Of a stretch of DNA of 64,000 nucleotides, positions 21,375 through 32,813 are shown piece by piece. Numbering within the stretch: position 1 is the stretch's first letter; each line of letters opens with the position of its first letter. This DNA is from Amoebidium appalachense. Its lineage: Eukaryota > Ichthyosporea. Below the pieces are notes generated by a model. That model ran no database searches. It saw only the letters and a list, made by a program, of their open reading frames with translations, and was not told where the DNA came from. The position numbers and the translations under genes were made by a program. The stretch spans positions 1,116,001 through 1,180,000 of the forward strand of contig CAVNZM010000006.1 of assembly GCA_963693365.1 (NCBI GenBank). Direction: 5' to 3'.

Positions 21375-23622
21375 CTTGAATAGAAGGATGGAGGGGTGTG
21401 TCTTTAAAAATATTAGCCGAGAAGAAAGCTAACCGCTTACGAGCCAGCTCTACCCTCTTTTCGACCATATGGGAAAACATAACACCAACAGAATCAACCG
21501 GAACACCAAGATATTTGTATTCTGGAACTATAGGTACAGGTTTAGATGATAATGTAAATGTGTGTAAATTGTTAGCTATATCAGGTACAAGAACACCACA
21601 TTTGTCTATGTTAAGGATCATAAGGTTTGCCTTGCACCACTCTGACACTACATCGAACAATCTTTGCAGGCGTCTAGGGGTACGGGCAAGGAGGGACAGA
21701 TCATCAGCATAGAGAAGTGCAGGCGGAAAGTTATTAATAGGGTCATCGTTTTCGGCGTAAATCTTGACAGCCAAATCATCTACAAATAGGTTAAACAAAA
21801 AGGGGCTAAGCAATGAACCCTGCAAGAGACCTCTAGTACGAGCAAAACCATGTGAAAGATGCCCATTAACCACAGCTCTACCATAGGTTTGAGAAAAGAG
21901 TGCTTCTAACAGAACACCAATGCAGTGTGGTACACCCCGTGCAGCAAGCTTTTCCCATAGGAGACCAGGGGAGACAGAATCGTAAGCAGTTTTCCAATCA
22001 ATAAAGCCAACATATTGTGCACCAACTTGCATAGAATCGTGCAGTGCCATTATTTGAACATAACATGAATTGTTTTTACGAAAAGCGGATTGGCATGGGT
22101 GTATGTGAAGAATAGATTGAAACCTAGGGCGATGTGCAAATAACCTAAGTAAGCAAGCTTCAAAGAATCTACGAGCAACCTGGGTTAGTGTAATGGGGCG
22201 AAAGGATGATATGGGGCCCTCAGAGTCCTTCTGAACTATGGGGATCACTAAGGTATCTAACCAAGATGACGGGACATGTCCACATTTAACACACCAAGAA
22301 AAGAGAGAGCTTAACATGATAGTAAGATCAGGTTTAATAGCACGATCACTTTCCTTTTGTGGGTAGGAGGGAACAAGGATTTTAAGAAACCCAGCAGGGA
22401 GTCCATCAGGTCCACAAGACTTACTAGAGCTATAACTAGATATCACAGACCATATGGCATCGGGACTGAAAAAGGGGAGGATCGATTCTATGGGGATAGA
22501 TGGGTCTACAGGCCACACAATAGGTTTCTGAGCGGGGGTCCTATCTTTAAACAGTTCCGAGAAATACTTATCAGAGTCTATGAGGGGGTCTCCAGTGGTA
22601 TCACCAATAATACGAGCAGGGGGGCCAAATCGATTCATACTAGCAAGCCGGCGCAAGCTTTCCTTTTGAGACAGGGGTTCACCTAGTCTAGCGGGAGTGG
22701 TGTTTGGTAACAAGAGAGCATCGGGATATTCCTTCCTACCACCGCCAGCATAATCACCGAGATCTATCAAATCATCAACAATAAAGTTAGTGCATGTATC
22801 TAGTACGAGATGTGAATCTGGCCTGGCTTGTGCAGATTCTAATAGGCGCATATATATAGGGTGTTTCGTAGCATAGCATACGCATACATCAACTCTACCC
22901 CACTGTGACTTAAGCTGGGATAGACGGAGGCGAAAGGTGGGAGGAGGAGGGGGGAGCAGATCAAGGGAGATCTTAGGTAGGAAAAGGATAGGAGAGTGGT
23001 CAGATGACCTAGAGAGGTTAGGAGGGAGAGAGAGTTTTGACATGGTTGATGGCCAAAAGGCCACTCCCCAGTCGGTGTTGTGGGCATGGGATATTTGAGG
23101 GAACCGCAAAGTGTGACTTTGGACATACCTTGCTAAAGGGATAGCACGCTCCGGGGGCTTAGATGGGTACCCGACACTCACTTGCAGTGTGTCTGTGTGG
23201 TGGAGTCGCGTGTTAAAATCACCTAAAATAACAGTGGACATTGGTAACTGTGACAACTCGTGAATCAATTCGACAACCGACATAGATGGTGGGTAATATA
23301 CAAAAGTAAAAACATTAGAAAGAAACTCTATAGAAACCGAGAATTCCGTTTTTGCTACCGGTTTGCACTTCACTCTCACGTGTGGTGCGGCAAGTACAAT
23401 AATGCCTCGGTTTTTCGCGTAACCGGGGTGTGTGGATGTGTCGACCAATGTAGAGTTGAATTTGTGGTGGTTTTTAAACTGTGTTTCGCAAATCACTGTA
23501 AACGTGTGGTTGTTTGTCTGTTGTTGTATGTAGCTGATTTTATCGTCGAGTGTCCCGGGGGGGAGGCCCTTTTGGGGGCCCAGTGTCCGAGCATTCCAGA
23601 AGAAGAAGGATAAATTAGGCAT
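21205..23622 (-). CDS. LINE ORF2: AP-endonuclease + reverse transcriptase (frameshifted)
   Basis: 805 codons from ATG 23622. The N-terminal endonuclease/exonuclease/phosphatase domain shows FFWNARTLG, ICETQF, GDFNTRL and RSSDHSPILF (the N, E, D/N and D-H catalytic set). The reverse transcriptase shows FRPITLTQVARRFFE, CQSAFRKNNSCY, GFIDWKTAYDSVS, RGLLQGSLLSPFLFNLFVDD and the catalytic LLYADDLSLL (YADD at residues 638-641, plus-strand 21700-21711). From about residue 748 the frame is out of register because of a 2-nt difference from copy 2, so the last 57 residues are nonsense. Family role: target-primed reverse transcription of its own RNA. The start overlaps the ORF1 stop by 8 nt (ATGCCTAA), suggesting coupled reinitiation. 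Confidence 0.9.
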   Translation of the reverse strand: MPNLSFFFWNARTLGPQKGLPPGTLDDKISYIQQQTNNHTFTVICETQFKNHHKFNSTLVDTSTHPGYAKNRGIIVLAAPHVRVKCKPVAKTEFSVSIEFLSNVFTFVYYPPSMSVVELIHELSQLPMSTVILGDFNTRLHHTDTLQVSVGYPSKPPERAIPLARYVQSHTLRFPQISHAHNTDWGVAFWPSTMSKLSLPPNLSRSSDHSPILFLPKISLDLLPPPPPTFRLRLSQLKSQWGRVDVCVCYATKHPIYMRLLESAQARPDSHLVLDTCTNFIVDDLIDLGDYAGGGRKEYPDALLLPNTTPARLGEPLSQKESLRRLASMNRFGPPARIIGDTTGDPLIDSDKYFSELFKDRTPAQKPIVWPVDPSIPIESILPFFSPDAIWSVISSYSSSKSCGPDGLPAGFLKILVPSYPQKESDRAIKPDLTIMLSSLFSWCVKCGHVPSSWLDTLVIPIVQKDSEGPISSFRPITLTQVARRFFEACLLRLFAHRPRFQSILHIHPCQSAFRKNNSCYVQIMALHDSMQVGAQYVGFIDWKTAYDSVSPGLLWEKLAARGVPHCIGVLLEALFSQTYGRAVVNGHLSHGFARTRGLLQGSLLSPFLFNLFVDDLAVKIYAENDDPINNFPPALLYADDLSLLARTPRRLQRLFDVVSEWCKANLMILNIDKCGVLVPDIANNLHTFTLSSKPVPIVPEYKYLGVPVDSVGVMFSHMVEKRVELARKRLAFFSANIFKDTPLHPSIQDLHLFALLSSRHVNMVYPFSPLGSRKRELERLNPWQISLKQKLPPFYLTTVVNLGL

Positions 23623-24361
23623 CGGTTTGGTCCGACACCTGTGGGGTTGGTTCCCACTTGTCGCTTACGGGGTCGTATGCACGACCTTCCGCCAGCGCGA
23701 ACAGTTCGCAGAAGAGCTCGATTTCCATCTCGCATCGGCGTTTGCGCTCGAGCAGTTTCTCACCAGAAAACATTGGTTCCTTCGTGTCCGTGTCTATCAC
23801 GCTCGTAGCATCGTTTTCCAACTTTGCGAGGAACTCTTTTGCCTTGCTGATGCGTACACGACAACGTGTGGCGCACGCATTCTTAGCAGACACTTTACGT
23901 TCTTTGTCTGCTTTCTGAATGTTTTCCGGCGCGCATGGGTCGTAGCTTGGGAGGTGGGTGAAGAAGCTTCCACACCCCTTTGTCGCGTCACGGATGAACG
24001 CACGGTTATAGTCGCCCCGTACTGCTACTTCCAGCACATCGTATCCAATGAAGGACAGACAAAGGATGCGAGAGCACCGGAAGCCGAGAGCCTTGAAGAT
24101 GGACCACATGGCCCTGTGTGGGCGTCTGCCGTGCTTGACTTTGAAATACACCCTCTCGTATTTGGGTGGGATGTTGATGTTACCGTTTGCTTGGGTGTTC
24201 CCCTTAGCCGGCGGTTTGGGAGGGGAGTTGCGGCGGTACTCGTTGCCTGCAAGAATGCTGGCATATGTTTCCTTGGCAATTTGGCGGAGCTCGGGTGTTT
24301 TACGAGAGTTCGCATATTCTAGGAACTCTGCCGGGAGCTGTGCTTCCGTGCGATGGGCACC
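23615..24361 (-). CDS. LINE ORF1 (unrecognised basic protein, 5' end unclear)
   Basis: An open frame of 248 codons lies directly upstream of ORF2 and overlaps it by 8 nt. It is rich in Lys, Arg and Glu, with a charged, probably helical tract (AKEFLAKLENDATSV...LLERKRRCEMEIELFCELFAL). No zinc knuckle or RRM is visible. The first in-frame ATG is at 24109, inside conserved-looking sequence, and an in-frame TAG lies at 24362-24364. The true start is therefore either non-AUG, spliced from upstream, or lost by mutation. By position it is the nucleic-acid-binding ORF1 of the element. Confidence 0.6.
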   Translation of the reverse strand, partial: GAHRTEAQLPAEFLEYANSRKTPELRQIAKETYASILAGNEYRRNSPPKPPAKGNTQANGNINIPPKYERVYFKVKHGRRPHRAMWSIFKALGFRCSRILCLSFIGYDVLEVAVRGDYNRAFIRDATKGCGSFFTHLPSYDPCAPENIQKADKERKVSAKNACATRCRVRISKAKEFLAKLENDATSVIDTDTKEPMFSGEKLLERKRRCEMEIELFCELFALAEGRAYDPVSDKWEPTPQVSDQTDA

Positions 24362-24383
24362 CTACTATGCTGGAAAACTTTGA

Positions 24384-25140
24384 CCTTTATATGGTTAAAG
24401 AAAAAACTTCTCTTTGATTGGTAAGGTCACCTTATACAACCAACCAATCGTTTCCGCGTTTTTGTTTAGCAAAAGCTGATTGGTCTTTTATTTACGCAAA
24501 TAATACGATATTCATAGATCGCTTCGAAACCTCGGGAGTTCACTTTCAGTCCAACCGTTTGATGCAAGCAGGGTTCGAAGGACGGTGGAGCCCATTAACG
24601 GAAGTCGAAATCCCGTTTCGGAAAACCACTTCGAAAATCGGAATGCTCCGTCGGAGCAGGTCCACCAAAAATCGTAATCGTCGTGCATCAGTAAACTAGG
24701 GCATGCTTATTTGTGCCTATATTGCATCAAAATGTTATTATAATGCATACTCAAAAACCCCTGTGGTTATTAGGCCTTCCTGGTGTTGGCAGTTGAAGCT
24801 TTGAAGGAATAAAAGGGAAATATGAAGTGCATAAATGCACAATATATATATATACATTTTGTCTACGCATATACCGTATGGTCACGTCCTCTTACACATA
24901 TGTGCGGCAGTGCCAGTGTATATGAGGATACATACTATGTTTGCATATGTATCTAGTTCCTGTGTGTGTCACTGTGTCCGTGGCCTTATTTTTTCCCAGT
25001 GCACACATTTTCTTTTATTTGATGAACATGATCATGAATCATGCCATCCCCCCTCTCCCCACCTCCCCTTTCAACTGAGCACATACACACACACAGACAT
25101 GCATACACACACAACATACACAGACATCCACACATCAGAC
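24384..25140. other. Region between the LINE and the 183-bp array
   Basis: Ordinary-composition DNA with several ATTGG/CCAAT motifs (for example near 24417, 24445 and 24479) that could be the LINE's 5' UTR/promoter or host sequence. It also holds a short TA array (about 24843-24854). No gene is seen. Confidence 0.5.
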
Positions 25141-25890
25141 ACAGAACAGCTTCTAGCACGAGACATTTACCACAAATTTTATGGGGGGGATGGTGAATGT
25201 GCCCCTGGAGTACGAGGGTCACACGAAAGAAACACAACGCTGTAGCTCGTATAGAACCCCCCTTGCAGCATAGTATATGTACTTATGTTACCTAGAAATT
25301 ATTGGTTTTTTCAATAACTACCCACAGAACAGTCTCTAGCACGAGAGATTTACCACAAAGTTTATGGGGGGGATGGTGAATGTGCCCCTGGAGTACGAGG
25401 GTCACACGAAAAAAACACAACGTTGTAGCTCGTATAGACCCCCCCTTGTAGCATAGTATATGTCCATGTGTTACCTAGACATTATTGGTTTTTTCAATAA
25501 CTACGCACAGAACAGCCTCTAGCACGAGAAATTTACCAAAACGTTTATGGGGGGGATGGTGAATGGGCCCCTGGAGTACGAGGGTCACACGAAAAAAACA
25601 CAACGTTGTAGCTCGAATAGAACCCCTCTTGTAGCATAGTATATGTACATGTGTTACTTACACATTATTGGTTTTTTCAATAACTACCCACAGAGCAGCT
25701 TCTAGCACGAGAAATTTACCACAAAGTTTATGGGGGGGATGGTGAATGTGCTTCTGGAGTACGAGAGTCACACGAAAAAAACACAACAATGTAGCCCGGA
25801 TTGAAACCCCCCTTGCTTTGCCTCGAGTAAACAGCGTAAACCCCCTACCATATATATAATATATCATGCGGCATGTGTTACTTTCACGTT
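25141..25890. repeat. Array of four 183-bp tandem repeats
   Basis: Units start at 25141, 25324, 25507 and 25690 (constant 183-bp step). Each carries CTCTAGCACGAG or a close variant, ATTTACCA, TTTATGGGGGGGATGGTGAATG and GAGTACGAG. The fourth unit is interrupted near 25815-25865 by a LINE-tail-like segment. A decayed fifth start (CCTAGCACGAGATATTCAGC) lies near 25898. No coding potential. Confidence 0.93.
25816..25844 (+). mobile_element. Solo LINE 3'-tail fragment inside the 183-bp array
   Basis: TTTGCCTCGAGTAAACAGCG followed by TAAACCCC is the reverse complement of the 3' terminus of both LINE copies. It therefore represents about 29 nt of tail only, in plus orientation, sitting in the fourth 183-bp unit. 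Confidence 0.7.
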
Positions 25891-26078
25891 ATTGGTTTCC
25901 TAGCACGAGATATTCAGCACACAGTTGGGGTTGTGGGGGCAGTGTACACCTACAATATCAGGGGTACCGCGCGGCAAAAACACCCCCCCGGGGGGGGGGG
26001 GGGGGGGGGGGGGTCACGTGTGCGATAGTGCACTAATTATTACGTTAACTAGGGCTAGGGTGTTTTTTTTATATTTTT

Positions 26079-26250
26079 TTTTATCACGCTTTGTTCCCGG
26101 AGGGCCCTCTAGGGAAACTACCGTCTACCACACAGCACCGACAGTACACTAGTTAAGGTGCTATCTATGAGTTCAGCTAAGCTAAACCATCCTTCACAAC
26201 CTAACTATAAGTACACACTTTGCCCAGGGCTACTACCCCAGCCACGCCGG
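26079..26250. repeat. Dispersed repeat, copy A
   Basis: Direct-orientation match to 34690-34893. Shared blocks include TTTATCAC..TTTTGTTCCCGGA, ACTACCGTCTACCACAC, AGTACACTAG, CTCAGCTAAGCTA and ACCATCCTTCACAACCT, then a segment containing ACACACTTTGCCCAGGG. Copies differ by small indels. Confidence 0.8.
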
Positions 26251-26340
26251 CAGGAGGCTCCAGTCCTCCCCTCCATTCAAAACCTAACAATAAACGTTAA
26301 CCGAGGGCTCTCATTGGTCGATCTACAGTATTGGGAAGTC

Positions 26341-28004
26341 CTAGGTGTTGTGTATAATATTTACTGGTGGGTATGGGTGGATGATGGGGTGTGGTGGTGG
26401 TGGTGGTGGGGGGTTGCTGCCTAACATTATGTGTTGGTGTACGTATGTTGTGGCGATGTTTTTGTGGACTAAAAGGTGGGTTTTACAGGGCACACCGGGT
26501 CTGTGTGTGTTCCGGCAGTCAGAACAGGCCGGCCGGGTGTGTGTGGGGGGTGTATTTGTTGGTGTTTTGGGTTTTTGGAGAGCCATACTTTTCTTTCTAC
26601 GGGTGGCGGGTATATGGTGGTGTTTTTGCATTTTGGGGTGGGTGGGGGGGAGTGTTGTGTTCCGTGGGTGCCAAATTTTTGAAAAGAAAAAGGATTGCAA
26701 CTCTACTGTGATTTTTCCTAAGATGGCCCGGGTGGTGGTCTTGGTGGTGCCGGTGGCTGCAAGTAGTGGGCCCACCGATCGTGGGCAGAATCCCCGTTCG
26801 ACCCACTTGGTGTCTTCGGGGTCAGGTGGGTCACCGTTGCCTCCTATCCAGTTTATCCATGCACATTGGTCTACCACCGTGGCTGCCGTATGGTGGTGCT
26901 GTGCCGTGGGGGTGTTTGGATGACGAGTGTGCAGGATGTTGTGGATGCAGGCTGTGATGGCGGTGGTCAGGGTGGGGACTTCCCCGGCATGGGCCGGGCA
27001 GGCCCAGAGGTGGGTGGTGGTCTCAGGGTGCTGGCTGCACCGGGGGCATGTGGGCTGTGTAACGACGGTGGGGTGATCTCGGTGTAGCCGTGCCATGGTA
27101 GGCAGGGTGCCCATGGCCAGGGACAGGCTACGAGTGTTTCCTCTGACTGCCCCGATGGTTGCCTGTGTGGGCCCCTTGTTGAGCTTGAGGGGGTTCCGTT
27201 CGGCTGGGAGCAGTCTGGGGTCGGCTAGTATGGACATAGCCTTGGTCTTGCCGGCCATGTCGGTGAGGAAGTCCTTGTTCAACCGGTTCAGTGTACCGGG
27301 AATGTTGCCGGGGATACGGTGGCCTTGTAGTCGTAGGAAGTATTCCCCCCCCCCCCCGGGGCCGGAGGTAGGGGGGGGGGGGAGGGGGAGGACTCTTCCT
27401 GCATTGGCTGCCTTGTCTGCCTCGTTATTCCGTTGACCGTACCGTTTGGTGTTGGATTGGTGCCCCTTCACCCACGATACCTGTACAGAGCCTGGTTGCC
27501 GGAGAGAGAGTTGGTCTCGTACGTGAGCCCATTCCACTATGTGGGGGAACTTTAGCTTGCGTCGAGGGGGTGTGGTGGGGTCTATATTTGCCGTCCATCG
27601 GTCGACTACTCCGAGGTTATCGAGCTTGATGTGGATGGGGGTGGGGGTGGGGGTGAGCAGGAGGGCTAGTAGTACCCCTGTGAGTTCGGCTTGGGTGGAT
27701 GATAGGGCCGTATGGAGCCTGGTCTTGGCCGTCACTGGTGGTGCTTTCCGGTCCGGGGTGTCCAGTACCGCCCCGGCTCCGGCCTGGGCTATCCTCCTGC
27801 CCGGGTGGATGAGGCTGCCGTCCGTATAAACGGTGATCGGTTGGTCTGGGGGGATCAGGGTGCTTTGCTGCTGCCACTCGTCATAGGTGGCCTGGGGCAC
27901 CAAGTCGGTGTAGGTGAGCCTACGGGGAGTGGGTGGGCTCGGCAGGTCAGCCGGGTGGGCCGTGCACTTGTGTCCTGGTGGTGACCCCACCGGTGGTGGC
28001 TGCT
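26341..28004 (-). CDS. RNase H domain ORF without reverse transcriptase (C-terminal frame)
   Basis: The frame stays open from 28314 to the stop at 26341; its meaningful part starts at the G12 tract (28005-28016). It shows a complete RNase H-type I core: ITVYTDGS (first Asp), LSSTQAELTG (Glu), IHIKLDNLG (second Asp) and VSWVKGHQ...RNNEADKAAN (His and last Asp). About 100 residues later comes CPRCSQHPETTTHLWACPAH, a C-x2-C...H...C-x2-H element common downstream of RNase H in LINE proteins. A second cluster (CSDCRNTHRPGVPC) lies near the C-terminus. The family cuts RNA in RNA:DNA hybrids. No reverse transcriptase is present on either side. It may be a domesticated gene, a non-autonomous retroelement, or the tail of a decayed LINE. 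Confidence 0.75.
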
Positions 28005-28925
28005 GGGGGGGGGGGGTGGGCCGGGGAGGTCCCCCGGTAAGGGTGTGGCTTCCTCGTTGGCTTGCAGGTGGAGCATCTGGGGTGATGCCTGTTGGTGGGG
28101 GGGAAGATGCCGCCGAAAATGGTGTATCTTCCTCCACTGCTCGGCCGGATCGGAGCCATCCTTCAGTGCGATGACTTGGTAGATGTCGATACTGTCGGTG
28201 TTGATGAAGTCCTTGTGGTACTTCGGGACTACCATGTGGGTGGTGATTCGGGTCTTGAAGGCCACGTAGGGGTCTGCCCGTATCACCTCCACAGCACGGG
28301 TCCACCCCACACACTGCTTGTTGTGGGTGTGGTTATCGGCTGGGGGCTCAGGGGGCTCGTATTTGCTGTTGGTGCTGTCGGTGTTAGAGTCCTCTGAGTC
28401 GTCGGAGTCGTCGCTGGGCCCCGTCGACTCCGATTCTGGCTCCGTGTCTAACCCTTCCCCCTCTCCGTCTGCGTACCCGGGGTTGGGGGAGAGGGTGGCC
28501 GGGGTGTAGGCTAGGTTCCATGGGGAGTGGCCGTATTTGCAGTCACCAGGGCAAAAGCGGAAATGGGCTGTTCCATGTGGGTCGTTCCACGTGGGTCGGT
28601 GCCATCTCAGCCCCTCCTCCTCTGTGTTGTCCCGTAGATGGGCTATTTTGACCCAAGCCTCCCCGTTGTGGGTGGTGTGGGCCACCACCTGGCTGAGTTC
28701 GTATTGCCCGTTCTTGACTATTTCCACCACGAATGCACCGACGGGGTGGTTTGCCACGAGGTCAATGGTGTGGTGGGTGTGTGGTCTGGGTGCTGGCCGT
28801 AGTTTGTCTGCGATGGGGATGGCCCCCTTGATGATGGACCTGTACCACTGTGTAGCTCCCGGGTGTAGTAGGTCTGGGGGGTGGGGCAGTTCGGGGAACG
28901 CCCGGAACACCCCCGGCCGTACCAT
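28005..28925 (-). CDS. N-terminal frame of the RNase H ORF, unrecognised
   Basis: The first ATG in frame is at 28925 and the frame runs to 27855, but sense is kept only to the G12 tract at 28005-28016. There the RNase H frame takes over, so one protein of roughly 860 residues was probably split by a homopolymer indel. It holds two loosely similar segments, YELSQVVAHTTHNGEAWVKI and DIYQVIALKDGSDPAEQWRKI, each followed by H-[LF]-R. They are separated by an acidic Ser/Asp/Glu linker (SDDSDDSEDSNTDS). No reverse-transcriptase or endonuclease motif is visible. Function unknown. Confidence 0.55.
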
Positions 28926-29169
28926 GGTGTCCTCCACCGTGTAGAGTTGGCGGGGGAGGGCTAGGGTATAGCATCAACGTTATTATATGGGCTGCTGAAT
29001 TTCTTTGGTTGTACACCCGTCACCAGTCAATTTATTGGTGTTGGCGCCCACCTGTGACACCACCTCGGAAGACTGGGGTCACAAGTGGTGTACACGGCGG
29101 GTAAATATCACCAAACTGTAGCTGCAAAAGAAGGTGCAATTATGCATCACTGTCTGGTATTTGCCTATT

Positions 29170-29245
<76 letters not shown>

Positions 29246-29728
29246 ACCCGGCCCTCCCCCCCCCCCCCCCCCCCCCCCCTCCCCCCAGGCCTCTCCACAC
29301 CACACACACACGCACCACACACACACACTGCTGCAGAGCTACATGGATGCCATCACCATCACACGTGACGATATTTAATTAGTATTGGTGATATTGTACC
29401 AATATGTAACGTATATTGGTAATAGATAGTACATAGAATTTATATATCACACGAATATAAATAATACGAGAGCCATATGGGGACCCCATCCTGAATCGCA
29501 CGCACCCGTGTATACGGCGCGTTGAAGATGTACTCCATCAACCAACAATTAACATAACAACGAGTACACAGACCTGCCCGGGTGTACATACACGTCTGGG
29601 TGTTCACATCTTCCCCAACACATGACATTTCTACGTAAACCGGGGATAGGCCTCGAGTAAACAGCGCTAACGTTATAATTTAAGCTCCTTCGGAACGTAT
29701 GGCAACGGTGTCCGAAATATGTCCACCA
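28926..29728. other. Spacer with a very long C run
   Basis: Contains a C-rich tract (about 29171-29286, only a few non-C bases). It is followed by CA repeats and CTGCTGCAG at about 29329-29337, which looks like a 3' splice site. The 44 nt after it read SYMDAITITRDDI then stop and could be a terminal exon, but no upstream exon was identified. Confidence 0.5.
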
Positions 29729-29737
29729 TATCGCCAA

Positions 29738-29761
<24 letters not shown>
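29651..29761. repeat. Inverted repeat of the LINE tail motif
   Basis: CCTCGAGTAAACAGCG (29651-29666) is the exact reverse complement of CGCTGTTTACTCGAGG (29746-29761), with 79 nt between. The right arm belongs to LINE copy 2. The left arm is a separate tail fragment in the opposite orientation. Confidence 0.85.
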
Positions 29762-31088
<1,327 letters not shown>

Positions 31089-31097
31089 TATCGCCAA

Positions 31098-31578
31098 CCT
31101 CACCGATCCGCCGAGAATCGATCCAATCACAATATGTACACCATGGGAATCCGCTTCTGATAGCAAATAGTGATTGGCTAAACCCAATCCGGTTTGCAAT
31201 TTTTTGTCCGTTTAACGACTAAATGTTCAAAACTAAATTTCCTCATATACCATATATGGTATATGAGACTATTGGTCCGTTATATCCCCACCAATCAAAT
31301 TGAGTGCGGCTCCCTCCCCACTCCCCCCCCCCCCCCTCCCCCCCCCCGGCCTGCACGGCAGGAGAAAAACAAGAAAAGAAGAAGAACATAGGGAAAAAAT
31401 GAATGAAAGAAAGAAAGAAGAAATGAAGTACGGAAAGAAAAGAAGCTGCATAAAAACAAAAGAAATCGGAAAGAAAGAATTTGCTTGAAAAGGGGGTCAC
31501 GGGGAGAGGGGCAGGAAGGGGTAGGGGGCTTGGTAAGGTGGGAAGAAGGAAAGCTTGGGGGTGGGGGTGGGGAGGGGA

Positions 31579-31632
<54 letters not shown>

Positions 31633-32370
31633 GCTTGTGTAGTAGCATTTTTCTCAGTTTTTGCGTGCGCAGATGCAGCTGGATGGGTGTGAAGAACATA
31701 CACACTGCATATTCCTATAGCTAGTTTCGGTTATAACTTATAATGTGTTTTGGTAAATATTCGTTCTCATCTCCCCATCTCACGGGTGATGTGACAGGCT
31801 TTGAACATCCCACGCAGCAAATTTCTTAAGGTCTAAGTCGAACAATAACTCACCTTGTGATGTCGTAATGACGTGGCTCAGAAGTAAATATAACTGGGCT
31901 CGAACTCAGCGGCACAGCCTAGATTGCGTTGTTAATGACACCTGATTTGCAGTCGCATGTGCAACCGAGCGCAATGATTGGTTTTACCCATATATGGTTC
32001 TATACATTTGTAGGCATTGCGGTTAATTAAAGATGCGCCAATTTTGGCCTATAGTCGTTTAGCCACAAGCCCGCTTGTGCTTTAAGTTAATGAAAGGTCC
32101 CGGCATGCATACACACAGGCACAGATTGTTTGTTGAAAGTTTAAGCTATTCCGCTGACGAATCTATCTTAGACCTTAAACTTCCCTCCAGCCCAAAGCAC
32201 ACTCTTTGCTGTGCATTCCGAAGTTTCCCCGATAGAGCATGAACAAATTAAACAATAGCAGAGTTTCAATACGACCCCTCCCAGCCCCCCCCCCCCCCCC
32301 CCCCCTCTCCCCCCCCAAACACACGCACGCGCCGCGTGACGCGCGCACGTGCACACACACATATACACTG

Positions 32371-32418
<48 letters not shown>

Positions 32419-32663
32419 ACACACTTACACACACACACACACACACACACACGGCACTTGCCCAGCACACCTAACCCATTTCCTACCACGTCCACTTAGT
32501 ACTAGTATCATATCGTATATATCCCCTTCTACTTCTCTTACCTCGTAACAATGGAAACATTACGACCAAGATAGAGTACTTTTGAAAATCGATTATCGAT
32601 TTGGTAGACGGTCGGCTGGGTTTGTGGGTAGGTAGGGGGGCTTGAATTTTTTTTTTTTTTTTT

Positions 32664-32726
<63 letters not shown>

Positions 32727-32782
32727 CTATGCTGCCGGGGATGGCCCATCGGGCCAGAAAACAACACATACGGCGACCCCCC

Positions 32783-32813
<31 letters not shown>

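Larger units (their letters stand above)
20108..24383 (-). mobile_element. Non-LTR retrotransposon (LINE), copy 1, near full length
   Basis: The minus strand reads ORF1 (frame open 24361-23615), ORF2 (23622 onward; endonuclease + reverse transcriptase), a 3' region with CA repeat and A-run, and a terminal segment ending ...CAGCGTAAACCCC at 20108. The 3' terminus is fixed by comparison with copy 2 (29738-31088), which is bounded by a target-site duplication. The 5' end is not defined; 24383 is only where the recognisable ORF1 region ends. ORF2 carries a 2-nt frameshift, so this copy is probably not autonomous. No RNase H domain was seen. Confidence 0.85.

Noticed and set aside
25141-25890. CRISPR-like array
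   Set aside because: Units are 183 bp, contiguous and lack short-repeat/unique-spacer structure; the genome is eukaryotic.
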